Shown one piece after another: positions 30,414 through 38,518 of a stretch of DNA of 64,000 nt. Positions within the stretch are counted from its first letter, which is position 1, and every line of letters starts with the position of its first letter. The stretch is from assembly GCF_000385175.1 (NCBI RefSeq), contig NZ_ARQJ01000028.1, positions 1 to 64,000 on the forward strand, read 5' to 3'. A program made the translations under genes and the position numbers. Under the pieces are notes generated by a model. It did not search any database. It was not told the DNA's origin and saw only the letters and a program-made list of their open reading frames with translations. Origin of the DNA: Salinicoccus albus DSM 19776. Lineage in GTDB: Bacteria > Bacillota > Bacilli > Staphylococcales > Salinicoccaceae.

Positions 30414-30418
30414 TAAAC
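30402..30418. promoter_or_regulatory. Palindromic operator O2
   Basis: GTTTAATATAATTAAAC, differing from O1 in one base. Centre-to-centre distance to O1 is 54 bp, about five helical turns, allowing cooperative binding on one face. It covers the -10 of the regulator promoter and sits upstream of the MFS -35. Confidence 0.65.
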
Positions 30419-30443
30419 AAATAATCAATTGGAGCTGAAAATA

Positions 30444-31682
30444 ATGACGCTTGGTGAAAGGATAAAGAATTTAAGAAAGTCGCAGAAATTAACACTCGCA
30501 ACGCTTGCCGGTGATGAAATCACAAAAGGAATGCTGAGCCTGATAGAGAATGATAAATCAAAGCCGTCCATGGAGACTTTGCAGTATCTGGCAAAACGTC
30601 TCGACGTCTCGATCGGCTATCTGACACAGGAGGGAGATGAAGAATGGACGAAGGAAGTGCTTAATCACCAGGAATTTGACGTGTCTTTCACTTTTCCTTA
30701 TGAATATATAGAACAGGAAATTCTACCCTATGCAGATAAAATTGCTCAGAACAACGATGGCATGTATCTATATGGGGCGATCAGGGTATACTATCGTCTA
30801 CAGGAAGAGCATGAGAAAGCTGACGAATTTTCAGAGAAAATCGATACTTTTTATAAAAGTATGGGGTTTGAACATCTGGCGTTAAGAAACAGGCTGGATG
30901 ATGCCATTTCCCTAATGTTCAGCAGGGACTACGGAGATGCGTATAATAGAATCATTGCATTTGAAGATCGGATTGAAAAATTGAAAGTCTATGATCCATT
31001 AATCGAGCTGGATTATTTATTTTACAAAGGACTGTTTGCATTCAGTGCAGATGAAAAGAAACAGATTGACATATTAAACCAAGCCGTTGAGCTGTCGTTT
31101 GAACTGGAACAGTTCAAATATTTCAATAACATTAATCTGATATTAGGTATGTACCACCTATTCAAAGGTGAACTAGAGGATTATGAGGTGTACCAGGATA
31201 ATCTTAGAAAATATTTTGCTTTCAATACTGAGAAGAAGTATCTGATAGATGTTATGGATCTGGAGAATCCCATTCCCGGATTTTATATATTGGTTGAGGA
31301 TCCTGAGAGGCATTTATCACTTTATAAATCGTACATGGAACGGGTCTACAAATTTACAGAAGAATATCCTGAGCGTTTTGCAGCAGTTAAGTATTATACT
31401 TCAATGTTCGAGCTGGAGATTCAATATTTTGAGGGGGAATATCAGGCAGTGATCGATAATTATCACGATGACATGTATATCAGACCGATTGTCCCGCATC
31501 CGATAGACCGGATCATCATGGCAGTACGATCCTGCATCTACCCCCTCAGCCTCCACTATTTAGGGAAAACAGATGAGGCAAAAGAGGCGTTCAACACAAT
31601 TGAGGAAACCATCGAGGATATTAAGGATAGTATATTTACAAAAGAATTTTATATGATCAGAGATATCATCTTTGCGGAGTAA
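30444..31682 (+). CDS. XRE-family regulator with TPR-like C-terminal domain
   Basis: 412 residues from ATG 30444 (GGAG 9 nt upstream; an in-frame TTG at 30429 lacks an RBS). The Cro/CI-type helix-turn-helix covers about 1-62 (TLGERIKNLRKSQKLTLATL, then the recognition region TKGMLSLIENDKSKPSMETL). The remaining 350 residues are helical, rich in aromatic and acidic residues, in repeat-like blocks (for example YLYGAIRVYYRLQEEHEKADEF) that suggest tetratricopeptide repeats. This layout and length resemble the RNPP class (NprR-like), whose members bind small peptides. Whether this one senses a peptide or another ligand is not shown. Divergent from the MFS gene with shared operators. Confidence 0.8.
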   Translation: MTLGERIKNLRKSQKLTLATLAGDEITKGMLSLIENDKSKPSMETLQYLAKRLDVSIGYLTQEGDEEWTKEVLNHQEFDVSFTFPYEYIEQEILPYADKIAQNNDGMYLYGAIRVYYRLQEEHEKADEFSEKIDTFYKSMGFEHLALRNRLDDAISLMFSRDYGDAYNRIIAFEDRIEKLKVYDPLIELDYLFYKGLFAFSADEKKQIDILNQAVELSFELEQFKYFNNINLILGMYHLFKGELEDYEVYQDNLRKYFAFNTEKKYLIDVMDLENPIPGFYILVEDPERHLSLYKSYMERVYKFTEEYPERFAAVKYYTSMFELEIQYFEGEYQAVIDNYHDDMYIRPIVPHPIDRIIMAVRSCIYPLSLHYLGKTDEAKEAFNTIEETIEDIKDSIFTKEFYMIRDIIFAE

Positions 31683-31684
31683 TT

Positions 31685-31870
31685 TTAGAAGAAAGTCGTC
31701 AGCAAAGCGATGATCAATACAATCCAGAAAATGAATAAAATCAGCTTTTCTGTACTGCCGATTTCCCTGCCGCTGCTGTCTGCTTTTCTGGATTTCAACA
31801 ATACGATGATAAACGGCATTGATACAATCAGAAGAATGGCAATTCTTAATATGATATCTGATAGGGTCAT
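31685..31870 (-). CDS. Small membrane protein, unknown function
   Basis: 61 residues from ATG 31870, with AAGGA 7 nt upstream (an in-frame TTG at 31891 would add 7 residues without an RBS). Two transmembrane segments (about 7-25 and 43-61) are joined by a charged loop with KSRKADSSGREIGSTEK. It is convergent with the XRE regulator, its stop being 2 bp from the regulator stop. No family recognised. It could form a pair with the regulator, but nothing in the sequence proves this. Confidence 0.6.
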   Translation of the reverse strand: MTLSDIILRIAILLIVSMPFIIVLLKSRKADSSGREIGSTEKLILFIFWIVLIIALLTTFF

Positions 31871-31911
31871 GACAGATCCTTTCTGAAACAAGTAATATTA
31901 TATGTACGGGG

Positions 31912-31948
31912 TGCCAAACAAAACAGCTGATGGAAAAACCATCAGCTG
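31912..31948 (-). terminator. Terminator after folE2 (minus strand)
   Basis: Perfect 10-bp arms CAGCTGATGG and CCATCAGCTG (31924-31948). In minus orientation the second arm is followed by TTTTGTTTGG. It lies 5 bp after the folE2 stop. Confidence 0.85.
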
Positions 31949-31953
31949 GCTAG

Positions 31954-32832
31954 TTACTTCTGATAACTCATTCTGCTGAATGCGTCATGCTGGTGGATGC
32001 TCTCTTCATTGCGGCATTCGAGTTCGAAACCATTTACCCAGTCGAGTTCGACCAGGTCGTACGCGATCAGACGAATCAGATCTTCGATAAAGCGTGGATT
32101 TTCATATGCTCTTTCTGTAACCATCTTTTCGTCTGTGCGTTTTAATATTGGATAAAGCTGGGAGGAAGCATTGATTTCAAGTAAATCGTACAGCTGTTCT
32201 TTATGATCATCCGGCAGTTTTTTATCCGGATTCACATCTATCAATACTTTTATATACCCGCGCTGGTTATGGGCGCTGTACTCGCTGATCTCTTTTGAGC
32301 ATGGGCAGAGTGTTGTGACCATGGCAGTCATGCCGAGCTGTTTTCTGGTAACCCGATCACCGCTGAGCCCAAGGGAATACTTTACATCGGCATGTGCCAT
32401 GCCGCTTAATTGGGTATCCGGGCTCGTTTTTGTGAAGTACCATCTGCCGTCTGCCGTGATCTCTGCATTTTCCTGATTCATGCGTTCCCTCAATGTATCC
32501 AGCACGTTTCCGAGCGTTGTGAAATCGAGCGGAACGCCGCCTTTATTCTCAGTTTCCAGGGATTCAAGTATGCGGCTCATATTGATGCCTTTCTCATCTC
32601 TTCTCAGACTCGTTGCCACTTCGAAGCTGCCAACGGACTGGAAATCTCCAATCACGACAGGATAACTGAGATTATTGATGCCTACAGAATCGACTTCGAA
32701 TAAAAAGTCATTCTTTGAACTTTGCAAGTCAGCCATCTCTGCTTTTACTCTGGGCTTTGTTCCTTCGATTGGATCGACGGAACCGAAATGTTTAAAACGT
32801 CCTTCTCTTGTCGTAAGATCCAATTCTTCCAT
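31954..32832 (-). CDS. folE2: GTP cyclohydrolase FolE2 (type IB)
   Basis: Converts GTP to 7,8-dihydroneopterin triphosphate for folate; metal-flexible alternative to zinc FolE. 292 residues from ATG 32832, with AAGGAG 8 nt upstream; the longer frame starting at 32886 begins inside bshB2. Family hallmarks: [20 protein letters not shown] at the N-terminus, [20 protein letters not shown] with the metal-binding cysteine, [16 protein letters not shown], and [14 protein letters not shown] near the end. It follows bshB2 by 11 bp in the same direction. Confidence 0.93.
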   Translation of the reverse strand: MEELDLTTREGRFKHFGSVDPIEGTKPRVKAEMADLQSSKNDFLFEVDSVGINNLSYPVVIGDFQSVGSFEVATSLRRDEKGINMSRILESLETENKGGVPLDFTTLGNVLDTLRERMNQENAEITADGRWYFTKTSPDTQLSGMAHADVKYSLGLSGDRVTRKQLGMTAMVTTLCPCSKEISEYSAHNQRGYIKVLIDVNPDKKLPDDHKEQLYDLLEINASSQLYPILKRTDEKMVTERAYENPRFIEDLIRLIAYDLVELDWVNGFELECRNEESIHQHDAFSRMSYQK

Positions 32833-32843
32833 GTTTCTACTCC

Positions 32844-33512
32844 TTAATCTATATCGTAACTGTAGAACTGTTCTGTTTTTAACCATGCATCTCTGGCTTC
32901 AGCAGCTTCCTGTGTGTCTGCTGAAAGTGACTCAAGAAATGGGGCCGTCTGTGACTCATGTGCAGCCATTATTTTCTGTTTGCGTGCCTCATACCCTTCT
33001 ATATCGACTGTGATATCCGGTTCGCCGAGATCTTCCAGTGTATCGTTGCTGAAGGCCACAAGCTGTAATTTTGGATGTTCTGATCGGGGCCTGGATTTGA
33101 GGGCTTCTATTACGGCTTCTGCTGTGGCTTCGTGATCCGGATGAACGGAATAGCCCGGATAGAAAGTGATGATCCTGCTTGGATTTAATTCATCGATTAA
33201 GTTTCCCATGACGGCGCTCAAATGTCCAGGTGCCTCGAATTCCAGGGTTTTGTCACGATATCCCATCAGCCTCAAGTCATCCACGCCGATCAGACGAGCG
33301 CTTTCTTCCACTTCGCGTCTGCGGATGAAGCGCAGTGATTCTCTTGTGGCAAAGGGAGGGTAGCCGAGATTACGGCCCATATCACCGAATGTCAGGCATG
33401 CATATGTGACTGGCACCCCCATGTCTGTATAACGGCTCATAGTGCCGCTGACGCCGAATGCTTCATCGTCCGGATGGGGAAATACGACGAGTACATGTTT
33501 TTCCTTTTCCAT
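32844..33512 (-). CDS. bshB2: Bacillithiol biosynthesis deacetylase BshB2
   Basis: Zinc LmbE/PIG-L-type deacetylase. Removes acetyl from GlcNAc-malate in bacillithiol synthesis, or acts on bacillithiol conjugates. 222 residues with [17 protein letters not shown] (metal ligands His and Asp plus catalytic Asp), [17 protein letters not shown], and [17 protein letters not shown] (third metal ligand His). RBS GGAGG precedes ATG 33512. Downstream of yojF, as the yojF-yojG pair in Bacillus. Its product is the thiol used by FosB, encoded at 57213. Confidence 0.9.
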   Translation of the reverse strand: MEKEKHVLVVFPHPDDEAFGVSGTMSRYTDMGVPVTYACLTFGDMGRNLGYPPFATRESLRFIRRREVEESARLIGVDDLRLMGYRDKTLEFEAPGHLSAVMGNLIDELNPSRIITFYPGYSVHPDHEATAEAVIEALKSRPRSEHPKLQLVAFSNDTLEDLGEPDITVDIEGYEARKQKIMAAHESQTAPFLESLSADTQEAAEARDAWLKTEQFYSYDID

Positions 33513-33524
33513 AACGGTTCCTCC

Positions 33525-33884
33525 TTATTTAAAGAATTCCTTGCTTGAGATTTCAAGTGCACTGGCGAGTTTTCCTTCATAGTTGAAGCCGTGCATGATG
33601 AATTCGTCATTCTCATTGACCTCAAAATGAGTGAGTCCCAGCACGTAGATCCAGCCGCCGTTTTCCAGCTTCAGTCCTACGCGGAATTCCCCATCATTCC
33701 CGCCGCGAATGGCACCTTGTGTATAATTTACAGGTATATTTCTCAGGAAAGTACCTGCATTGAAGACCTGCTCATCAATATGGGATGCATACATGCCGCT
33801 TGTAATTTCTACATGCACATATACATTTTTGTCCTGATAACTGTTCAGCAGCTGCTGAACTTCATCGCGCTTGATCTTTTCCAT
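33525..33884 (-). CDS. yojF: YojF family protein (DUF1806)
   Basis: 119 residues, single small alpha/beta domain: EVQQLLNSYQDKNVYVHVEITSGMYA in sequence blocks, NYTQGAIRGGNDGEFRVGLKL and GWIYVLGLTHFE. The family occurs next to bshB2 in Bacillales, here 12 bp upstream of it, suggesting a helper role in thiol metabolism. No catalytic motif can be named. The start ATG 33884 fits the family N-terminus; GGAG lies about 12 nt away, a long spacing. Confidence 0.85.
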   Translation of the reverse strand: MEKIKRDEVQQLLNSYQDKNVYVHVEITSGMYASHIDEQVFNAGTFLRNIPVNYTQGAIRGGNDGEFRVGLKLENGGWIYVLGLTHFEVNENDEFIMHGFNYEGKLASALEISSKEFFK

Positions 33885-33917
33885 TTATGTGAACCGCTCC
33901 TTAAAATAGTCCATAGA

Positions 33918-33942
33918 AAAGAGATAGACGAGCTATCTCTTT
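33918..33942 (-). terminator. Terminator after pdxK (minus strand)
   Basis: AAAGAGATAG and CTATCTCTTT pair perfectly (33918-33942). In minus orientation TTTTC follows. It lies 5 bp after the pdxK stop and before yojF. Confidence 0.75.
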
Positions 33943-33947
33943 AAATA

Positions 33948-34778
33948 CTATATTTGTTCGTCTGCGACATCAATCTTTTCAACTGTATTGAATGCACCGT
34001 GACGTACAACGCCGACATGCGCATTCATCTTCCAGCCATTCTTGATCGCTGAAGTCACAAATGACTTCGCATTTTGAATAGCTTCAAGGGGGGATTTACC
34101 ATTCGCAAGGTTGGCTGTTATCGCTGCCGCAAAGGTACATCCGGCACCGTGATTGTAGGATGCGTCGATTTTGCTGCTGGTCAGCATATGGAACTCTTCC
34201 CCGTCATAATAAACATCGACTGCCTTGTCGCCTTCAATCTCAGAGCCGCCTTTGATGATGACGTTCGCCGCACCTTTCTCATGGATGACTTCTGCACATT
34301 TCTTTACGCCTTCCAGAGTTTTCGGCGTTTTATGGCCTGCCAGCTGACCAGCTTCAAACAAGTTGGGTGTCACAACGGTGGCATGTGGAAGCAGATGTTC
34401 GATCATCGCATCGACGAGCCCCGGGTTAAGGACCTCATCATCCCCTTTACATACCATGACCGGATCAATGACGAAATGTTCAGCTTTACTGTTGAGATAT
34501 GCATCTTTACAGCGTTCAATCACTTCTTCAGAAGGCAGCATGCCGGTTTTGATAACGTCGGGCGAGATGGATAATGCAGTTTCAATCTGTTTGTCTATGA
34601 CTTCGAGCGGAATCGGGTTCACATCATGTGACCATGTTTCAGGATCCATAGCAACGATGGTTGTAATGGCTGACATTCCGTAGGTTTCATGTTCCTGGAA
34701 TGTTTTGAGATCTGCCGCAATACCAGCGCCGCCACTGATATCCGAGCCTGCAATTGTGAGCGTCTTTTTCAGTGCCAT
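33948..34778 (-). CDS. pdxK: Pyridoxine/pyridoxal/HMP kinase, PdxK-ThiD family
   Basis: Ribokinase-fold kinase, 276 residues. N-terminal LTIAGSDISGGAGIAADLKTF, central VIDPVMVCKGDDEVL, NVIIKGGSEIEGDKAVDV, and the anion-hole/catalytic base segment YNHGAGCTFAAAITANLA. The Staphylococcus protein at this place phosphorylates pyridoxal and pyridoxamine, and ThiD-type enzymes phosphorylate hydroxymethylpyrimidine; sequence alone does not separate the two. MVCKGDD resembles the PdxK group from memory. RBS GGAGG lies about 11 nt before ATG 34778. Divergent from ung. Confidence 0.85.
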   Translation of the reverse strand: MALKKTLTIAGSDISGGAGIAADLKTFQEHETYGMSAITTIVAMDPETWSHDVNPIPLEVIDKQIETALSISPDVIKTGMLPSEEVIERCKDAYLNSKAEHFVIDPVMVCKGDDEVLNPGLVDAMIEHLLPHATVVTPNLFEAGQLAGHKTPKTLEGVKKCAEVIHEKGAANVIIKGGSEIEGDKAVDVYYDGEEFHMLTSSKIDASYNHGAGCTFAAAITANLANGKSPLEAIQNAKSFVTSAIKNGWKMNAHVGVVRHGAFNTVEKIDVADEQI

Positions 34779-34860
34779 AGGAAATTTCCTCCATAATAAT
34801 TAATAATAATATTCTACTATAATAACCGTTGTATTTCTAGAGACTTGCCTGATTGAATGA

Positions 34861-34866
34861 TATAAT
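34861..34866 (+). promoter_or_regulatory. Extended -10 promoter for ung
   Basis: TGATATAAT with TATAAT at 34861-34866, 25 bp before the start. No clear -35, so it depends on the TG extension. Confidence 0.5.
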
Positions 34867-34891
34867 CAAACTTTAGATAGAGGTGATTAAA

Positions 34892-35542
34892 GTGGAATGG
34901 CAAGATGTTTTCAGGACTGTAAAATCCGAACACGATTTCAGCATGCTGAAATCAGAATTAGAAGAAAGATACGCCAACGGGAAAGTGTTCCCGCCGCGCG
35001 AACAGATATATACCGCTTTTGAACTGACGCCGTTTAATAGTGTCAAAGCTGTGATTTTAGGTCAGGATCCCTATCACGGGGACCATCAGGCCCACGGGCT
35101 CGCTTTTTCAGTGAATGACGGCATGAAGCTTCCGCCTTCGCTGCGGAATATGTACAAGGAGCTGGAAAGTGATTTGGGTATTACGCGGCAGAGCGGCAGT
35201 TTAAAAGACTGGGCGACTGAAGGCGTGCTCCTTTTGAATACCGTGCTCACAGTGGACGCGTATGCGGCCAATTCACATAGAAAATTAGGGTGGGAAACTT
35301 TCACCGATGACATCATTCAGCATGTTTCCGACCATTTGGATAATGTTGTTTTCATATTATGGGGGAGAACAGCCCAGGAGAAAGAGAAGCTGATTGATAC
35401 CGGGAGGCACTTTATCATTAAGTCCACGCATCCAAGCCCGCTCAGTGCCCATAAAGGTTTTTTCGGTTCGCAGCCATTCAGCCGGACAAATGAATTTTTA
35501 GAATCCAAAGGCACAGCACCGATCGACTGGGGTGAGTACTGA
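34892..35542 (+). CDS. ung: Uracil-DNA glycosylase, family 1
   Basis: Excises uracil from DNA for base excision repair; 216 residues from GTG 34892. The start gives MEWQDVF as in relatives and follows AGAGGTG by 6 nt; an in-frame GTG at 34883 lies in that Shine-Dalgarno. Catalytic water-activating loop GQDPYHG (Asp), [12 protein letters not shown] (proline-rich loop), LLLNTVLTV, and the leucine intercalation loop [14 protein letters not shown] with catalytic His. The stop overlaps the next start as TGATG, so the two genes are coupled. Confidence 0.97.
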   Translation: MEWQDVFRTVKSEHDFSMLKSELEERYANGKVFPPREQIYTAFELTPFNSVKAVILGQDPYHGDHQAHGLAFSVNDGMKLPPSLRNMYKELESDLGITRQSGSLKDWATEGVLLLNTVLTVDAYAANSHRKLGWETFTDDIIQHVSDHLDNVVFILWGRTAQEKEKLIDTGRHFIIKSTHPSPLSAHKGFFGSQPFSRTNEFLESKGTAPIDWGEY

Positions 35543-35880
35543 TGAAGCAGCAGATTATTCAGGAGCTGAAGCAGGAACTCCATCGCATGGAAGTATCCAG
35601 CCAGCCGCACGAATTTGATAAGCACGTCTATGCAATGGAGCGCCTGCTCGGGCTGCTGAAACAGGACGATAGCAGCGGCGCATCGGTTCCAGGAAATGAG
35701 CGTCCGCCTGAAACAGCCGGGGAGATGAGCGCGCAGGATAAAACGATGCTTGAAATGATGGGCGGCAGAGTGGATAAAGCGCATCAGAGAAAAGAAACGC
35801 GTACAGATCATGGCCAGTCGACTGAAAGGGCTCGCACAGATGACGGCTTCGGCAATGGCGATTCACTGTTTGATTTTTAA
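35542..35880 (+). CDS. DUF5327 family protein (YwdI-like)
   Basis: 112 residues, cytoplasmic, no membrane segment. An N-terminal helical region (IIQELKQELHRMEV, HVYAMERLLGLL) is followed by a low-complexity acidic/polar region ending in DDGFGNGDSLFDF. The family occurs between ung and the DUF423 gene in Bacillus (ywdI) and Staphylococcus. Function unknown. It starts within the ung stop codon and is followed by the DUF423 gene after 30 bp. Confidence 0.75.
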   Translation: MKQQIIQELKQELHRMEVSSQPHEFDKHVYAMERLLGLLKQDDSSGASVPGNERPPETAGEMSAQDKTMLEMMGGRVDKAHQRKETRTDHGQSTERARTDDGFGNGDSLFDF

Positions 35881-35910
35881 GGTTCATAAAGGATAAAGGA
35901 GAATAAGGAC

Positions 35911-36276
35911 ATGAAGATATTCGTAATATTGGGTGCAATCAACGCATTCATCTCCGTCGCGCTCGGCGCCTTCGGCGCCCACGGTCTGGAAGGCAGGATC
36001 AGCGAACATTATATGGGTGTCTGGGAAAAGGCGGTGTCTTATCAGATGTATCATGCACTCGGGCTGCTGGCAACAGGCATTCTGATACAGGTGACAAATG
36101 CGCCGCTGCTGGGTACTGCAGGATGGCTGATGCTTCTTGGCATCATATTCTTCAGCGGTTCGCTGTATATCCTTGCAGTCAGCGGCATTTCAATTCTTGG
36201 TGCCATCACACCCATCGGCGGTGTGCTGTTCCTCGCCGGATGGGTTCTTTTAATCGTAGGAATCATAAGAGTATAG
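35911..36276 (+). CDS. DUF423 family membrane protein (YwdK-like)
   Basis: 121 residues with four transmembrane segments. The N-terminal [21 protein letters not shown] and [15 protein letters not shown] are family hallmarks; a second half follows with [23 protein letters not shown]. Role unknown. RBS AAAGGAGAATAAG precedes ATG 35911. Last gene of the ung operon, before a terminator. Confidence 0.88.
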   Translation: MKIFVILGAINAFISVALGAFGAHGLEGRISEHYMGVWEKAVSYQMYHALGLLATGILIQVTNAPLLGTAGWLMLLGIIFFSGSLYILAVSGISILGAITPIGGVLFLAGWVLLIVGIIRV

Positions 36277-36289
36277 TACTGAGATATAA

Positions 36290-36316
36290 CCTCGTTCATT
36301 TTGAGCGAGGATTTTT
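36290..36316 (+). terminator. Terminator after DUF423 gene
   Basis: CCTCGTTC (36290-36297) pairs with GAGCGAGG (36303-36310) with one wobble. ATTTTTAT follows. Confidence 0.75.
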
Positions 36317-36331
36317 ATATTCTCCTGATAA

Positions 36332-36390
36332 AAATAAAGGACCTCTGTAAACACTGTCATAACAGCGATTACAAAGGTTCTTTATTTTTT
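36332..36390. repeat. 59-bp imperfect palindrome
   Basis: The left arm AAATAAAGGACCTCTGTAA pairs with TTACAAAGGTTCTTTATTT on the right, extended by CTGT/AACAG. This is about 26 bp with three or four mismatches and a tiny loop. T runs follow on the plus strand and A runs precede, so it could terminate in both directions. It follows an ordinary terminator by 15 bp, which makes a second terminator here unnecessary; a small mobile repeat is possible. Confidence 0.6.
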
Positions 36391-36425
36391 GGGACAGCTT
36401 TTCGAATAATAATTATTAAAAAAGG

Positions 36426-36454
36426 TTTACAAATTTCACATATAGGTATATAGT
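36426..36454 (+). promoter_or_regulatory. Sigma-A promoter of the GntR-ABC operon
   Basis: TTTACA (36426-36431), exact 17-bp spacer, TATAGT (36449-36454). The operator overlaps the -10. Confidence 0.8.
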
Positions 36455-36476
36455 TATATACAACACTATATAACTA
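36451..36476. promoter_or_regulatory. Operator for the YtrA-like repressor
   Basis: Perfect inverted repeat TAGTTATATA, 6-bp spacer CAACAC, TATATAACTA. It covers the -10 and the transcription start, ideal for repression by the GntR regulator encoded 18 bp downstream. Confidence 0.75.
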
Positions 36477-36494
36477 GGTGAGAGAGGTGAGGAT

Positions 36495-36878
36495 TTGAGT
36501 GTGCAATTAAATGATAAGAAACCCATCTTCGAACAGATCAAAGACTGGCTCAGCGACCAGATTCTCAGTGAAAATCTGAAGCCGGATGATCGGATTCCCT
36601 CCACAAATGAAATTGTGGAGTTCTACAAGGTCAACCATTTGACCGTAGCTAAAGGGGTTAACCAGCTCGCGGATCAGGGCGTAATTTATAAAAAAAGAGG
36701 TGTCGGCATGTTTGTAGCACCGGATGCCAGGGAGAAACTGATGGAAACAAGGAAACAGAATTTTGTAGAGGACTATCTGAAACCGATGATAGTGGAAGCG
36801 GAAAAACTGGGGCTCGCTCAAACAGAAATCGAAGCACTCATCGATAAAGAAAAGAAAGGAAGTGATCGGAGTGGTTAG
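36495..36878 (+). CDS. GntR family regulator, YtrA subfamily
   Basis: 127 residues. Winged helix at about 5-75: KPIFEQIKDWLSDQIL, LKPDDRIPSTNEIVEFYKVNHLTVAKGVNQL and the wing GVIYKKRGVGMFV. A short C-terminal helical dimerisation arm of about 45 residues marks the YtrA subfamily. Such regulators repress the ABC transporter genes that follow them and are relieved by cell-wall antibiotics in Bacillus. The start is TTG 36495 (GAGGTG 5 nt upstream) or GTG 36501; both fit. It overlaps the ATPase gene by 8 nt. Confidence 0.87.
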   Translation: MSVQLNDKKPIFEQIKDWLSDQILSENLKPDDRIPSTNEIVEFYKVNHLTVAKGVNQLADQGVIYKKRGVGMFVAPDAREKLMETRKQNFVEDYLKPMIVEAEKLGLAQTEIEALIDKEKKGSDRSG

Positions 36879-37755
36879 AACATTGCAGCTCGAAAATCTT
36901 TCATTGAGTATTAAAAAGGACATTGTACTGGAAAATATCACGATGGATATGGAGCCGGGAAAAATCTACGGCCTGATCGGCAGGAATGGGGCGGGTAAGA
37001 CTTCCATTCTCTCCCTCATCGCATCGTTCAGGAAACCGACTGCCGGTGGTGTGTTGATCGATGGAAGAAATCCTTTTGAAGACGAGGCGCTGATGCCGAA
37101 AGTGGATTTTCTGTATGAAGTGGATTATTCAGCTGAGATGGAAACGGCACAGGACATGTTTGATGACGCACAAAGGTATAAACCTGCGTTTGAAATGGAA
37201 TATGCACATGAATTGATGGATGGCTTTGGCGTAGTAAAAGACAAAGCGATTAATGAACTGTCCAAAGGGCAGCAGGCGGCAGTCAGTGCAACGATCGGCC
37301 TGGCGACAAACTCACCAATTACCATGTTTGACGAAATAACCAACGGTATGGATGCACCAGCAAGGAAATACTTCTATAAACAGTTGCTGGCAGCAAATGA
37401 AAGGCATCCAAGGATATTCATCCTTTCTACACACCTCGTATCTGAAATGGATTATTTGTTTGATGAAGTGATTATTATTCATAAGGGTGCGGTAAAATTG
37501 CAGGAGCCGATGGATCAGCTGCTTGAACGCGGCTTCAGCGTTACAGGCACTGAAGAGAATGTTGCGCAGTTTACGAAGGGGATGAAAATGCTTGGTACAG
37601 AGCGGCTTGGACCGACACGCTCCGATATGGTGCTCGGACGTCTGAACGAGTCGCAGCTGATGGAGCTTGAAACACTTGATCTGAAAATATCGCCAGTAAA
37701 ACTGCAGGATCTGTTTATCAGGCTGACAGATGAAGACAGGGAGGGCGTTAAATAA
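36871..37755 (+). CDS. ABC transporter ATP-binding protein
   Basis: 294 residues from GTG 36871 (AAGGAAG about 8 nt upstream; an in-frame GTG at 36862 falls in that site). Walker A LIGRNGAGKTSIL, signature LSKGQQAAVSATIGLA (a variant of LSGGQ), Walker B ITMFDEITNGMD with Glu, switch His in LSTHLVSEMD. The long C-terminal tail after about 215 is typical of the YtrB/BcrA-like export group. Partner of the membrane protein encoded next, under the YtrA-like repressor. Likely acts in efflux or envelope defence; the substrate is unknown. Confidence 0.88.
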   Translation: MVRTLQLENLSLSIKKDIVLENITMDMEPGKIYGLIGRNGAGKTSILSLIASFRKPTAGGVLIDGRNPFEDEALMPKVDFLYEVDYSAEMETAQDMFDDAQRYKPAFEMEYAHELMDGFGVVKDKAINELSKGQQAAVSATIGLATNSPITMFDEITNGMDAPARKYFYKQLLAANERHPRIFILSTHLVSEMDYLFDEVIIIHKGAVKLQEPMDQLLERGFSVTGTEENVAQFTKGMKMLGTERLGPTRSDMVLGRLNESQLMELETLDLKISPVKLQDLFIRLTDEDREGVK

Positions 37756-38450
37756 TGAATCGGCTGGGAATGGCAGTAAGGGATTATACGGCAAATATTA
37801 CACAATGGGGGCTGTGGTACCTCCCAATCTTTGCGCTGGTCTACATGATTTTGAATATATTTATCAGCGAACCGGAATTTAATAGAATGTCATTTATGGC
37901 CATGGCGCTGCCTGCGAACCGGATCTTCATGATGATAGTGGGCATTCTTGCCAGCTATGTATTCCTTGAATGGTCGGTTAATCTGGGATTGACGAGAAAA
38001 ATTTTCTTCAAGGGCATGTTCGCAGCAGGCGCAGCAGTCATAATCATACTGTCTGTATTATCGTTCGTCATTTCATTCGTACTCGGATTGATGCCCTGGT
38101 TTGGCAGCTCCCTTTCCGCCAGCTGGGAGGGTCTCGGGACAGCGCCATATGTCACCGGGCACCTGTTGACGACATATCTCTATTTCATCAGCGGTCTGCT
38201 CATCAGCGCAGGGTTCCACCGCGCATTCCTGCCTGGGATGGGCATGATTCTGTTAAGTATCATTATGATAGGTACCGGTGATTTTATATGGGGGCTCAAC
38301 GATTCAGGCGGGGTGGTCATCTTCCTCGGTTTCGAAGGGCTTACAGATATCAATATCGGCATCCTCGTCATGATCACACTGATACTGATCGGTATTGGGA
38401 TGATGATTTTCCGCGCGTTGATCAGGCAGGCACCAATCAATGTGAAATAA
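37755..38450 (+). CDS. ABC transporter permease subunit
   Basis: 231 residues, about six transmembrane segments and no extracellular domain of note. No ATPase motif. ATG 37755 shares one base with the stop of the ATPase gene (TAATG), so the two are translationally coupled. Together with the upstream GntR gene it forms a three-gene operon ended by a strong terminator. Sequence identity to named families is not recognisable by eye. Confidence 0.82.
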   Translation: MNRLGMAVRDYTANITQWGLWYLPIFALVYMILNIFISEPEFNRMSFMAMALPANRIFMMIVGILASYVFLEWSVNLGLTRKIFFKGMFAAGAAVIIILSVLSFVISFVLGLMPWFGSSLSASWEGLGTAPYVTGHLLTTYLYFISGLLISAGFHRAFLPGMGMILLSIIMIGTGDFIWGLNDSGGVVIFLGFEGLTDINIGILVMITLILIGIGMMIFRALIRQAPINVK

Positions 38451-38453
38451 TAT

Positions 38454-38492
38454 AAAACAGCCTTCCGTTATTACTGACGGAAGGCTGTTTTA
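38454..38492. terminator. Terminator between ABC operon and hemQ unit (bidirectional)
   Basis: AAACAGCCTTCCGT and ACGGAAGGCTGTTT pair perfectly over 14 bp, with an A run before and T run after. Works for the ABC operon on plus and for hemQ with its small gene on minus. Confidence 0.92.
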
Positions 38493-38518
38493 TGGGCTGC
38501 AGACTGTGCTTTGTCTCT

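Noticed and set aside
36862-36870. GTG 36862 as start of the ABC ATPase
   Set aside because: It falls within the Shine-Dalgarno AAAGGAAG; GTG 36871 has proper spacing.
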